Part shown: piece after piece, positions 21,589 to 43,774 of the stretch | How the letters are laid out: every line of letters starts with the position of its first letter | Position numbering within the stretch: position 1 is the stretch's first letter | Assembly (NCBI RefSeq): GCF_947623445.1 | Contig: NC_135243.1 | Location: forward strand, 21,212,479 to 21,276,478 | Length of the DNA stretch: 64,000 nt | Reading direction: 5' to 3' | Source of the DNA: Clavelina lepadiformis | Taxonomy: Eukaryota; Chordata; Ascidiacea; Aplousobranchia; Clavelinidae | Notes under the pieces: generated by a model | Database searches by the model: none | Seen by the model: only the letters and a program-made list of their open reading frames with translations | What the model was told of the DNA's origin: nothing | Translations under genes and position numbers: made by a program

Positions 21589-24525
21589 GAAATAAAATGT
21601 ATTACTTCTGGATACTTGACAACCAAAAGTTTGCCAAAGTTTTGTGTCCACCAGGATGCTTAAATGAGAAAAGATGTATTTTTGGAAATGCGACTTATTC
21701 TTCCAATTCGCCGATTTGCAAAGCTGCCAGCCATGATGGAAGAATTAAAAGTGAGTTGTTCAGTTGGGTATGCGAAAATTTATTTTTCTTTACATTTATC
21801 CTGTTTTATGTAAATTCTAATTAGATATAGATTACTTATTAGCCTACAAATTTTGAAAAAAAATTTGGCTTCTGACCTGTAAATATGCTTTAAAAAAATC
21901 AGTATCTTAGCAAAATTCCATACATAAAAATGTCCGATTAGAATAAAATGTAATCAAGAACGCATTTCTTGTAAAAGCGTATTTGTTTAATATTTGTTTG
22001 TGAAGAATAACATTTCATACTTTATATCAAAAGTTTATTTGCATTTCTTTGCAGAATTTCAAGAAATAAATCCTTTTTCCTATAAGATAAAAATGGCTAA
22101 TAGTTTTGTTGAGTGAATACAAAAAATTTATTTAAACTAATTGATTAACGTTTTTGGACGAAAATGGTGGCGTAACCATACTGAAACATTAGTCAGGGCA
22201 CGATTTTTATCCTGCCGTTGGAAGGAATGGCTGTAGAAGCCGCTGTGGAGAACGTTATTATTCATTCCAGTTTATTGAAAAATTAGAAGGTTTTTTATTG
22301 CACTATACATCACCTCAAAAAATATAAAATATACAATTAAGCCTACTGTATAACTTTGACGTTTATAAGCAAAAAAAGCTAAACAACACCAATATACTTA
22401 ATTAGTGTAGTTACATTAAAGCTAAAAATTGTGGTAAAACTCACGATTAATTTTAAGTATTTTGTTTAGCTAGCGATTGTTATAAAATAAAATGCTCAAA
22501 CACGATGAAGTTAAAAAATTTCGTTCTCAAACTTCGTTGGCAGTTTTCTGTCCATCTGGATGTGCCAAAGCTAGTGGCAGCCCGTGGGGAACCGATTTGT
22601 ACCGACAGAATTCTTCGATTTGTTGTGCTGGAATTCACGCTGGAACAATAAAAAGTTATACATTAATCTGGAAATTTCTTTTATACATAAATTTAGTTTG
22701 TGTTGCATTTTGCAAAGGTTTGTTTTTTAATAACGTTAGAAATTTAGAAACTTCAGTTAAAGTGTTAAGTCCATAAAGAACTCCACTCGCTGAATACTCT
22801 GCAAAAAAGTGCTTTAAAAATAATTATTGGTTAGGTAATTATAAGGTACCTGTACCGAATAAGGCCCGGTCCCTAATAAGGCCCATTGCTCATATTTCGC
22901 AAACCCGTGCAAATAAATAAAAGATTTTGTCCCTACATAAAAACTAATATAAATTCATGATGGTTTACCAGATTTCATCCTTGTCACGTGATCAACCGAT
23001 TTGCTAGAGCACAACAAAAATTTGATACTTGCAGTTAAGGTGGTTTTGTTAATTTAGAAAAAAAGTAAGTGAGAATTTGGCCGGTTAAATGAACTGTTGT
23101 CTGCCGGCTGAAGTTTTCATGTAACAACCAACTTAGTAATGAAAAGGATAATGCACTTTTTTTTGCTAAAACTTTTCTGATGAAAAAATGTGACGTTTTT
23201 TTCGTGGATGCCACATGCGCCTAATAAGGCCCATACAAGATGCTTGGCTAATTGATGTCCAGACTTCAAGAGTGGTTCCAGTCATCAGTTGGCAAATTGT
23301 TGCAATTACTTTGATGCGCCTAGTGGAATTTTTTTAAATATTTGTACAACTTAAAATGTGAAATTTCTAATAATGTTATATGTTGTCTATTACTATGTTT
23401 TGAATCAAAATATTCACAAAATTGGTGGGCCTTATTAGGAGCCTATGCTCCTAATAAGGCCCATTTTTTGGAATTTTTAATTTCTTTATAAAATTTTTTT
23501 GAGGGCTTGTCAGTTATTGTGGTTTGAATATGTTGTAGTCATATACCCTCACTAATACAATACGATTTTTCAGTCTATTCTCATTTATGGTTCTTGAGTT
23601 ATTTTCAAAAAAGTGTTAGGTGGGCCTTATTCGGTACAGGTACCTTATAAGCAAAAGAAAATCACAAAAGCCTTAATTGGGATGTAAATGAAGGCTTTTG
23701 TGATGTCATAGGTAATCACACACAACTTTTGCTAATTCATAAATTTTGCCTTACCTATACTATATTTCACGTATGCATCTGTAACAGCTGTATAGGTTGC
23801 ACTAACTGCAAATACCTTGATAGGTGATAGCTTATAGCCAACCACGGCAACCAGTACGGTACCGGTTTGACGGATTGCCTTTGCAATCCAAAGGATACCG
23901 TAACTTCGTGGACGCAAATGATTGGAATACCGAATTTTTTATGATTAAAACAATCGTAATTTATTCAGTTACAACGCTTTAATTTGCTAAATTCGTCGCT
24001 TAATTGGAATTAGGCTGGACTCCAATGACCTACACTTTTGACTTCAGTTGACTACCGCACAAGAAAAGCAACATGTTGTCAAGCAACTGGACAAATCAAT
24101 GACATAACAAGAGCCGTCATCTACGTCACAACGAAGGCTAAAAACTGAGACTTTTTGCGGTTTTCTTTTGCCGATAACTACCCAACCACCAATATTACTT
24201 TTCAAAAATAGTTCATAAGATTGTCCAGTTAATAGTGTTCTTGCATATGAGATCAACTTGTTTCTGGACTTGCCTCCTCACTTTAATTATAGTTTATCAA
24301 TAATAATTAATTAATTGATTATATCCATTATTTAATTGTATTAATTAATAGTACGAGTGTCAAAACATGTGAAAACTGTGTTTTACAGATGATGGCGGTT
24401 CATTTGTAGTGTACGTGACGGGAGGTCAAGCCAATCTCAAAGGAAATAAACGAAATGGTGACAAGCAGAGAGTTCAACGCTTGGGAACAAGAGGGTATCA
24501 GAGTTGGACAGCTTTAAACGTTTGA
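21589..24525 (+). pseudogene. decayed LCCL-domain gene
   Basis: Four half-domain relics occur in A-B-A-B order. The first A half (21589-21750) reads VLCPPGCLNEKRCIFGNATY, then SPICKAASHDGRIK with a good GTGAGT donor. The first B half (about 22157-22250) reads DENGGVTILKH and then a stop, with no proper acceptor. The second A half (22491-22656) has FCPSGCAKASGSPWG and SSICCAGIHAGTIK. The second B half (24389-24525) reads DDGGSFVVYVTGGQANLKGN and ends in a stop. Both A halves lack the first conserved Cys of LCCL (the ITC position in the intact genes). There is no signal-peptide exon or TM exon. It is probably a broken relative of the three intact genes, although a short expressed remnant cannot be excluded. 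The last intron has taken an 800-bp transposon. Confidence 0.55.
22845..23644. mobile_element. 800-bp non-autonomous DNA transposon, family not assigned
   Basis: Inverted ends GGTACCTGTACCGAATAAGG on the left and the mirror image on the right lie between 6-bp duplications TTATAA (22839-22844 and 23645-23650). The motif TAATAAGGCCCA recurs subterminally (about 22871) and internally on both strands (about 23220 and 23424-23470). No transposase is encoded. The TTATAA duplication could also be a TTAA-like preference with extra matching bases, so superfamily assignment is left open. Confidence 0.75.
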
Positions 24526-27363
24526 ATGTGTAAGGCAAACGTGTGTTAGTTGTAAATGCTGTGTAACGTTGAAGATGAATGTGTGTAGTTTTTGAAAAGT
24601 GCAAACATAAACTCCAAAAAAAGTTGTGATAATAACAGTTTGAAATGCTATAAATAAATTGGCAAACACGATAAATTTAGTTGCTCATGAATTTGTTTTT
24701 TTTTCGCTATTTTATTTTATTTTATTTTATGTTACAGATTTACAGATCAACCCATCACTGCTAGTCTCTGACAATCAACATAATTATGCCTAAAACTTTC
24801 AGCAATATTGTCTGTTTACCACGTTCTAGAAAGAAACTGTTTGTCATTAAGTTTTTCAATAAGTGTGTAATACACACTGGAAACTTTGCATTCATTTTAG
24901 AGTGCTGATATTCTGATATCAGACCAAGCGACATTTTACTTATGCCTTATCTGGCTTTGCTGCTTTTGAATTTGTAACTTTAACTTGCATATAGTGTACA
25001 GTATACTTTTACTTTTAATGTATGAAGTATTTGCAACTATGTTGCGATCAACACCCGAACAAATGAAAGTGTGATTTTATTGCGTTAATGAACGATTGAC
25101 TAGCAACCAAGAACTTTAATCTTGAAAACTTAACCTATAAAAAATTATGTATTTAGCATTTTACTATATAGTCATGTGTAAAGTAAGTTTACTATATAAA
25201 AATATAAATATGCTAACAGAATGCAATATTATTTACTATTTAGTATTATACGCTACCTTCATACGCAGTTATAAATGTAAATGCACTGCTTGCAAACCAT
25301 GACAAATAAAATTGCAGATCAAGTTAAATGTTTTTAATTAAAAACGAATGAATCTAGAAGTCAAACTGGTCGTGTTGCTTGTTCCGAAGGCAATTTTATA
25401 ACTTCGTTCATAGATAGCTATTACGAAAAGATCTTATGCGATATTTTTATTACGTTCACGACATTACAAGTTTGTAAAAACTGTAATTTAACTCATTGTA
25501 ACTAAATATCCGGCTCAATTTGACGTATTTGGTCCCGCGCAATTCGTTTTACGATGGCGGCATTTTCGTTGAGATTATTATTTGCCTAAATCTATGTAGC
25601 AAAACTCGTTTTACTTTATTTCGTTCGTTAATCTTATGTTATTTCCGCATTGATGCATATTGTTTTAACAAACAGCAATTTGTGCGATGTTATAAATAAT
25701 TTGCATGGTTTATGTTAAATTTTTCCGCAGAGAATTTCGTTACTGAAAATGTAATGTTTTCCGATCAATGTTTCTTTTGCAGTAAATGTTTGAAATCGTT
25801 GTAAAAAAACGAAAATTGAATTCAATACTAAAAAAACGTTTTCTGTTTTGCCTAGTTTAGGCATCACATGACTCTCTCGGGTTTTTGTCCATGGGTAATG
25901 TGAAACGTGATTAGTCTAATTTTGTATCAAAACACAACGTGATTTCTGCAGGCGCTAGAAACTTTTGAAAACATGTCGCACATTACGCGGTTAACCGTAA
26001 TTACAAGCTGGTTGTAGACTTGGATCGATTTATATCTCTATGAAACTTTTAATCTTTTGACGTTGAACTCACTATCTCGACCACTATCTCGTCATGTAAA
26101 TCGTTGAACTATAAACACAATTTAATTACCTATTGTACAGTTAATATTATAATTTCATTCGCATGAGCTGCGCAAAATAATCATGGTTTCTTGTTCCAAA
26201 CATCTGCCTATAGTTTGAAAATTAGTTCCTGCCATAATTGTGGGTACCTAATTTACATCTTTTACAGAATTAATCTCGAATCCTATAGGAATAAGTCACT
26301 TGAAAATATTAATTTTTGTCGTCGTCACAGTTTTTGTTTGTATATTTGACATGCCAATGTCAAAGTTTTTACCATTAAAAATAAGTTTTCATCTAAAGTT
26401 TTTGCTTTCTTCACCAGAAACTGGAGTTAAAAGTTAGACTGTTGTTCTTTCGATTTGTCAGTGCTCGTGAGGAACGACAGGTTAAATTTTAATCCATCGA
26501 CCAAATGTTATATTTGTTACTTACAAAAGAGGTTTTTCAGGGTTTGCTGAAACATCTCATTGTCAACGCCGTCACGTGGTCAAGAACCAAAAGCAAGCTT
26601 CTTCACTTTTTACCTTATGAGTTGAGTAAGAGTTGTTGTTTCAGTAGCAGCCATAATAGCGGTGTTATACTTTACTATACAGTACTAACCTGACTGAGAG
26701 CACGTTTATAGTCATTTTTTACATCGTCTATATACTTCTTGGTACTTTTTTAAATCATTGCGTTTGCTTTGCATTTTCTTACGTCAGAAGAATAATTATT
26801 TCATTTAATCCAAAAGTGCTATACTGTATGCTGCACTTTTAGTTATTTAGAATTAAACTAGTACGTCTCTTCACCGTATGTAATACAATAACTGCAACGC
26901 TAAACAAGTAACACAAATTTTCTGTTAAATTTATTCCAGGGCGATATTATGCGTTTACGATTGGCATAACCACTAGATTTCGATAGAGTATTTCAAGTGT
27001 TAACAAAATTGGCACTCGTAATCTGATACAAGGCTATTGAACACAAGAACATAGATGTTTTTCGTTATTCTTAAAGTACGGTACTACATTTAACAGTCGA
27101 TAGTACAGACAAATACATAATTAATTTTAACAAATGTTTCTGCTAATTATTAATTGCACATTAGTATCACATTTCATAAATTAAATCAACTAAATTGACA
27201 CCAACAGCTTCAAAGTTTCTAACTTTTGTACATGAAACCTCACACAATATACTGTACAAAGGGAAGAAACGAGAGGTTCTGAATAATACGAAGACTTTTA
27301 TCTTTTTGATATTCTTTCGGTGTTGGAAAATCTCTAAGCATGAATGTTTAGCTTTTCATGCTT
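24526..27363. other. intergenic, no gene seen
   Basis: About 2.8 kb between the LCCL relic and the intact LCCL gene. It contains a short (TTTTA)n run at 24709-24730. Open frames such as 26505-26693 and 27195-27386 lack recognisable domains and splice context. Confidence 0.55.
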
Positions 27364-30300
27364 CTAAAACCAATGATAACTTTTGACCTTATGGTGAAAA
27401 GCGCCATTTTCCAGGCCTTCCTCCTCTTGGGATGACGTGTTGTCTAAGTTTTCACTTCTTTTGGAGACACGTCTGTAAGAAAAAAAAAAAATTATTTTCT
27501 TAATTTATTGTTTAATTAATTTTAAGATTAATGAAAATTAAGTGTGTGGAATAAAAATAGCAAAATAGCATGTATCTTATATATTACATATATCGCAGTT
27601 GAGTCTTTTTACCAATGCTTAAATATTACTGTAAAGTTGAAAACTAATTATTAAATGATTGATTTGCTCTTAAAAGTCCGTTTCAAGTTCCAAAGTTCAT
27701 CAAAGTTTACATTATTTTTATTCAAATATCACTTTAAAAATACAAAGTAAAAGCTCGACAGAATTTACCTGGATCCTCGCCTGGCAACACGCCTACGCCA
27801 TATAAAGCATCCGATTAAGATTAGAAATATTGGAATGATGACCAATGCGGCTAAGCTACCTTGATTTTGATTTTTTTCACCTATAGAAAAAAAGTAAACC
27901 AGCAGTTTAAATATTTATGCTTTTTTTCAGTATCAATATTAGAGATGTGGGCTATTTAGAGACTATTTAGAGCATAGTTTAGTCGTTTCAAACAGAGGTT
28001 ATTGTACTTGCATCTTACCGTTACTGACCGTGTCATTTCCAAACCAATCTACAAATAATAAAGTTTAATTAGGTAAAAACAAAACAAAATATCTGTAATC
28101 TTTTTGATCGAAATCCGAAATCCGAAATCGAGTTTTTCATGTTTTATTTACCTGGAATTTTTTCTGTAAAACTAAATGATGAAGACCAACGACCGTTGGG
28201 TAAACTTGTGATGGAGTGTCGCGTCACACCGGGGTATGAAGAAAGGCCAGTTTGCCTAAAAACGTTGACCAATCCACCCTCGTCTATAATAATTTCTTGA
28301 TTAGTTTTCTAGGTTAATGTTTAAATGTAGCTGTAGGAAAAATGTCCTAAGATAAGTATGGGGACCTTTTATTCTTCCATCGTGAATGGCAGCTCGACAT
28401 ACTGAAGAGTCGTCTGTGTACAGAACATTTCCATGAACTTTTGTCGTCGAATTAACACAGTCCGGTGGACAGAGAATTTGAAAAGCTGGTTTAGAGAAAA
28501 ATCTTCTTTCTTGTGCAGTTGTCTTACATAAGATTGGCGCCTCTGTGCGGAACAAAATTAAAGTCTTATTTCTGAATTGTTGACATTTTTGGGCTAAGAA
28601 GAAAAAGCCTAAATTTTAGGTCAAACCAAAATATAATGATGTTACGTAGAAAAAACAGCAAGAGACAATTAAGACAGATGAAATATTTTATTAATTGGAC
28701 GTCTCGTACGATACTATACGACCATTCTACATGTATTAGAGGATCAGACATATGAGGCAAGGTTTTTAACTGCTACCGTATGAGATAAAAACTCTAAGCA
28801 ATAAACAAATATATGATATTCATATATAAGTATATGGAGAATACTTAATAATCAGTGTGTTGTTAAACGATACATCGAATCAGTTCTTGACCTAAAATCG
28901 CAGATTTAGCATGGTAGAGATTTCACCTCGTATAATGAATTTTTACCTGGAATCTCTGGCGTGAAACTAAAAGATGATCTCCAGTAATATCCGTATTTCG
29001 TAGTTGTAATGCCATTTCTAGACGAACCTTGGTAGCTTGGTTGGCCTGGCTGTCTGTAGAATATGAAAGTCCCGCCTTTTTCTGAAATACACAAAAGGAA
29101 GTCTTCGTTATACAATAAAGTTAATCTAAATCTTGTCATTCAAGACGAATACCGGTAAAATTTTCTTATGTGTAACGTGGTCGTATTACTCAAAGCATGT
29201 TTACAGCTTATTATGACTTAAGCACCGTCCATTCGGGAAATATATACGTACATATGTATGTATACGTGCCGTATATAAAACGTGACTTACTAGTTATTAT
29301 ACCATCGTGAATGGCAGCTTTACATATTGAGGAATCGTGGCTATAGGTACCGTTTCCCCAAACCGTAGCGGAAGAATTGTCACATCCTGATGGACAGGTT
29401 ATTTCAAAACTTGTTTGATATGAGAATCTCGTATCTTGGGCTGTTGTGCCACAAGATATTTCAGGATCACTTCCACCTGTTAAAACATTCCGCTTTTTAT
29501 TTTAGGCCGTGTTGCCATAAAAATCTTGTTATTAAATTTTTATCCTGCGCACATGCAGTCACTAAGTACCTAGTTGCTCTAGTATATTAAGTAACTTAAC
29601 GAAAAAATTATTTTAAGTAGATCAATAGGTGATGTGATTTATAACAAAAATGTTTCAAACGTTAAATGCAACCACAACCTTGCCATTAGACTATATACAA
29701 TTAAACTGTAATGAAATGACTTAAATTTAGTACCGTTTTTCTGGCAGCTTTTCAGGGTGGTTATCTTAACTTTTTGGTTCACTCTTGTATTAACACCTTA
29801 CTAACATGTACCTGGAATCGCAGGCGTAAAACTGAAAGATGATTTATAGTATCCATGGGAAAAACTTCTCATTGAGTTTCTTTCTGTGCCGTTGTACGAT
29901 GGTTGCCCTGCGTGCCTGTAGACCGTTACTTCACCACCCTCATCTGTCAATCACAACTTCTTGGTTCCAACACTTTCAACAAGTTTTTTCAATTCTTTGG
30001 ATAATTTTGTTTTTAAATATGTGCAATTATTATCCAACAAAAAAACGATTTCAATTTATTCGACTACGCTATAATAGAATCATATTGAATATCGAACCAA
30101 CTCCTTCAGCATTTTCGTATTTCGTGATCTTATAAAATAGTATAAAGCAACGTGTGGCTGAAAAATTCAAAACGACTTAATAACTACAAACCCACTGATG
30201 ATTACCTGTAATTTCTTACCTGTTATTCTGCCGTCATGAATGGCGGTTCTGCATATAGATGAATCATGTGTGTAAACGACACTGCCCCAAACCTTTCTGG

Positions 30301-31317
30301 TGTCTTCTTGCAAGCAGCCGGCCGGACAAATCAATTCAAAACTTCTTGTGAAGTCAAACCTTTGGTCTTGAGCGGTCGTTGCACAGGTAATTGGTGTTTC
30401 TATTTCATTAACAATTTCTTTAGACTTTACGTTTTATATTCTTGCCATTTGCCTAATTAAATTGGAATTCTCACCTTGTTTTTATTTAGGTATATTATAT
30501 GGAACACGACTTTTCGTTTTCAACACAACTTTTATGTGACACATATCAAAAATGGCGTTTTATCTTTGACATTACCTTTGATATGTGCTGAAAAGCTAAT
30601 AGAAGACCTCCAGTAACCGTATGCTTGACTTTGAATTGAATTTCGTTCCACACCAACGTAAGACTCTTGGCCTGGTTGTTTGTAAACAGTAACTACGCCG
30701 CCTTCATCTGAAATAAATACGATGAATTTGAAGCATTGTGTAAAAGATACGAAGCGCTTCCAGGTCGATTCAACCCAAGATGGCTAAACCCGGAAAGATA
30801 CAGCCGCCAATATCTATGGGTTGAATAGTCTTTGAGTTGAAATGAAGGCTACTAATCGTCAGTTGGTTGAATTGTCCTGGTCAAAATCGTCTGTGGGTTG
30901 AAATGACCGACCACCAAACAAAGCATGTGACACCGTCCTTTAAAATCCGCTGTATTGACATCATGACCTTCACCTGTAATCCTTCCGTCGTGAATAGCAG
31001 CTCGACAAATAGCCGAGTCGTGAGTATAGGTTCCATTCCCCCATACTCTGTAATCTTTTGCGGCGCAACCTTGAATGCATCGAACGGTGAACGACGTACC
31101 GCGCTCATGTCTGGCATGGTCCAGGCAGGTTATGATCCTAATTGCCTGAGCTACAAAAATATGCTTTAGTTATTTTGTCTTAAAACATATGTTCACTGTT
31201 AATATTAAACGACATTGTAGCTTCAGTTATGTATATGGAAATTTGTGAATTCTTTTACCAACCTGAAGGAAACAGTAGATTCAGAAGTAACATTATTCCA
31301 CTCCAAAGCAGTTTCAT
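27364..31317 (-). CDS. four-LCCL type I membrane protein, paralogue 1
   Basis: Twelve exons join in phase: 31263-31317, 30974-31150, 30576-30707, 30220-30399, 29812-29943, 29291-29476, 28947-29081, 28366-28542, 28152-28283, 28019-28048, 27769-27880, 27364-27472 (518 aa). A signal peptide (MKLLWSGIMLLLNLLFPS) is followed by four LCCL domains at about 19-121, 122-225, 226-332 and 333-435. Each domain has the C-x(n)-CPxGC...SSIC pattern, a HDGRI turn and a second half DEGGxVxVYxQxGQ...RNSI. Every domain is split over two phase 1-1 exons at the same point. A 30-nt spacer exon precedes a TM exon (SLAALVIIPIFLILIGCFIW) with the stop-transfer RRRVARR. The cytoplasmic tail (about 36 aa) ends KSYHWF. 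LCCL domains occur in secreted or extracellular proteins (Limulus factor C, cochlin, Lgl1) and are linked to innate defence or matrix; the role here is unknown. The 28366 donor (G|GTCCCC) is weak. Confidence 0.85.
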
Positions 31318-34300
31318 GTTGAATTTCACGATGGCTTTAAAAAATTCTCTACTGTATGTCAAGTCACGTTTGAACAAAAATCTGTATTGACGTAGACCGA
31401 CAATTTATTATATGAAAACACAACCACATCTCCAATATCTAACTATACCTCAAATTCAAAACTCAAATCACCGGGTTGGCGTACACACGCAAACCTACAG
31501 CTGCAATGCACTTTAGCTTGAAGCAACGTCTGAAAATCGCCGGCGTAAAATTCAGCAACTGTAGTCACGAAATTGTCTAAATCTGGTCACGTATGCTGAC
31601 AACTGTTTTGAAATACTGTATATTAACGAGTTCGTGATTCCGTTTCTTGTCTATGGCATATAATCTATAGAGAAAGTGCACGAACATTTATGGAGTTTCT
31701 GGAACTGTTCAGCTGTAACACGTTCAGTCCATACGTTCTATCAAGCCCTTCATACAACACGCAGGGACTAAGATACGAAATTGAAATAATAAGGCCACTT
31801 AAGTGATAAAATTGTAATTTGTTGCGCTCACTTAACGAATTAGTTTCAGGAAAGCCAACATGAAGACAAGTCTAGTGTTACAGTATTGCTCTTTTCCTTT
31901 TCCTTCTTTTCGTTTCCTTCCCTTCGCTTTATGTTGACTCTCCTTTATCATAGATGAATTGTATACCAATTTTTTCTACTTCATGTGGAACAGACATAGG
32001 CTGGCGTCCATGCAAAGCTATCCAGGAAGATTGCGCTGAGATGTTATAACTGGCCGGTAACCAAACTAACGATTTTGACTTTGAATCTTGCAACGATTGC
32101 TGCCGCACTGCGTTCGATTGGGACTGCTTCGGAGAGCTTTTGATGCGTAAACTTCGGCCATATAGCTGGACACTTTTACTATGTTCTGGTTTCTCAATAA
32201 ATTTTAAATGTTTTCGTTGCGTTTGTAATTGTACGACTGTGCACAGACTGTTTGCTGTCGAATTTAGTCTACTGGCTATAAGACTATAGTTATCCAAAAC
32301 TTAAAAATTAATTCAATAAACTGCAAGACACATTTTTATTCCTTTAACAGTTTTCACTGGGTAAAGTTGCTTGTCGTGGAAACTCTGGTCGAAATGTACT
32401 GAGTTGACATGATCACACCTTTGCCTCATGCGGTGTGCGCTTACAACAGAGCGTTTATTACAAAGGCGCCTGATTAAATGCAACTTGTTGTCGTTTGTGG
32501 CAAAATTTCACCATAGGCTTTTTATCAACGAAGTTAATCACATATTATTCACTCGGATAGCGATAGGGATGCTAGCTATCTGAAAAGACAGGCTACATGC
32601 TACCTAGTACTTATATAGACAAATTGTGACAAATGCACGGAGAATTATTTGATTACGACAGTGAAAGGCAGATTGTAAAAAGATAACACTGAGCTGAGGG
32701 TAAGAGGAACGTATATAGGAAATTAGAAACTTGCATGACAACAACGCTTAACACAAAATGTATTTGCGCTATGAGATACGCAACGCAGCATGTAAAAAGT
32801 ATCCTTTATTTACTGCTATAAATTGTACTTTTATTATAAGCACGGAGATTGATTGAGACCTTTCGTGCATTTTAAACTAACTGATATGATTTAAATGTGT
32901 TTTGAACATGCTGAAAGGCAAATGCAGTGGGTTATGTTCACGTTATTTCTAATGGAACAGCTGTTGGAACGTCGTTCTCGGACAAAACACATTTAAATAT
33001 TTCCTACATACTTGTATTGGTTAATTTGGCGGATGTCAATTCAGTTCCTTTCAGGTCAATTTTGATGCAATTGCGTTTAAGCATTTAAGTAACACGATAT
33101 TGCAATATTAACCTTTCTTAAAACTCGTGTTAATTTCGGATAAACAAGCCCAGCATATTTATCAGCTTTTCTTCACACAACAATGCCATTATATCGTAAC
33201 CTATAATACTTTCATTCAGTCAGTCGATTAATGCCTGTGGTTCACAACCTTCTTCTGACCACTGACCCTTATAACAATTTTAAAATTTTGACCTCACATA
33301 AGAAAAGATTTCAAAAATCGTTCAATATATAAATTTTGTGGATCATGCTACAGTTTCATTGCAAAACGTCCGCTACATTGCAATGTGCTTCTTGACAATT
33401 TTACTCTTTTACGCTACTTCTGCAGCAAAAACTGCTCGTTATGCCTTGTATGTACAGTAAACTTGACGACGAAATAACATACACTGTTGTTATGTTCACT
33501 GCTGGTTCAGGAGTAAAATGGGTTCAGTACTCAACCTAAAACACTGTCTATACCTATGTCGAATCAAACATAGAAGGAAACAAGTGAAATGTTTTTAATT
33601 AATTGTCCAATGTTTCACATGACGTTCATCAAAGCCCTGAAACGTATAGCTTTCCACGGATTCTGAATTATAACCATTGCGTTATATGTTTGTGAAACGA
33701 GTTATTTGCAAGTTGTATAGTACAAATCACATTTAAAATCTATTAATGGTCGTTTTCATTTGGTTTTACATCTGGTTGATGCCGGTACCGTCCAAACTGA
33801 TTCAATAGCAACGTTTTCGAGCAGATACCACAAAAAGCTACGGTTCAGCTAAATGTGCTGCTTGTAGCATGAAGGCATAACCACCTATTTAAATGGTTTC
33901 TTCCGTATTTATCTATATTTACCCCCGTAACCGCAGTACCCGTTTATGAAAGATCAAAAAGCACCCGTTTTATTATTTTTATCACCCGGTGAATTGCTTT
34001 GTAGTAGATCCGATCCAGATTTAACCGAAAAGCGACAAGTGATTGGGTGTTAGGCGCAGTGTGGAAAATCCAATTATGAAATCTCACGGTGGTGTTTAGG
34101 TGGTGTTGTGAGATATATTACATTATTTTAAAGCAACGTTGTCCTATCATAACGCAAGGTCAAATAACTATCAAGCATTTTGTGTGGCATAGTATGTCTT
34201 TCGGGCTTCTTATGCTTACTGACTTGAAGACAGGAGGGCTTATATAACTTTTTTCCCACCAACCCCGGAGAAGTATATTTTGAACCTTATAAAAACTATA

Positions 34301-34720
34301 AAATATATAACAATAAATACTGTAATATAAACCTGTAAAATGAGAAAACTTTCAAATATAGGAATTTTATTTTACACTGCACGTAAAACCAGCGAACTCT
34401 TTTGCTTGTTGTCTTTTCCTCGCTCAAAAGATTTCAAGACAGACTCAAAAGATTCAGTGATTCAAAAAATTCACTAAAGAACAGTTTAATACTGAATAAA
34501 AATTGTACTTTAACAAACTCTGCCATCCGCTGAGTTTGTTCTACACCCGTTTGAGGTCATGCTACAAAAATATAACAGATACAAAAATTACTGTAGAAGC
34601 AGTGGGCATGCAAATTCCAAATATTAGATATCAGTTCTTGTAGTAACATGTCAACTACAAATCATTCCTCGAGTGGATATCTTTAATTGTGGCTTCCAAA
34701 AGGTTTTAATGAAAAGGAAG
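31318..34720. other. intergenic between LCCL paralogue 1 and junctophilin
   Basis: About 3.4 kb holding the possible ORF at 31929-32297, the promoter side of the LCCL gene and the 3' flank of junctophilin. A minus-strand AATAAA lies near 34364, about 355 bp past the junctophilin stop, and is a candidate poly(A) signal. No transposon with clear ends was found. Confidence 0.5.
31929..32297 (-). CDS. possible small protein or exon, unknown
   Basis: A 122-residue open frame rich in Ser, Gln and Lys, ending SVPHEVEKIGIQFIYDKGEST. It is longer and less AT-driven than neighbouring chance frames, and has no Cys cluster, signal peptide or TM segment. A possible acceptor (CTTATAG|CCAG) lies near its start, so it could be a terminal exon rather than a single-exon gene. 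I do not recognise it, and it may be chance. Confidence 0.25.
   Translation of the reverse strand: MDNYSLIASRLNSTANSLCTVVQLQTQRKHLKFIEKPEHSKSVQLYGRSLRIKSSPKQSQSNAVRQQSLQDSKSKSLVWLPASYNISAQSSWIALHGRQPMSVPHEVEKIGIQFIYDKGEST

Positions 34721-43774
<9,054 letters not shown>

Noticed and set aside
33235-33249. CTGTGGTTCACAACC, like a hAT transposon end
   Set aside because: No matching inverted end or 8-bp duplication was found nearby.
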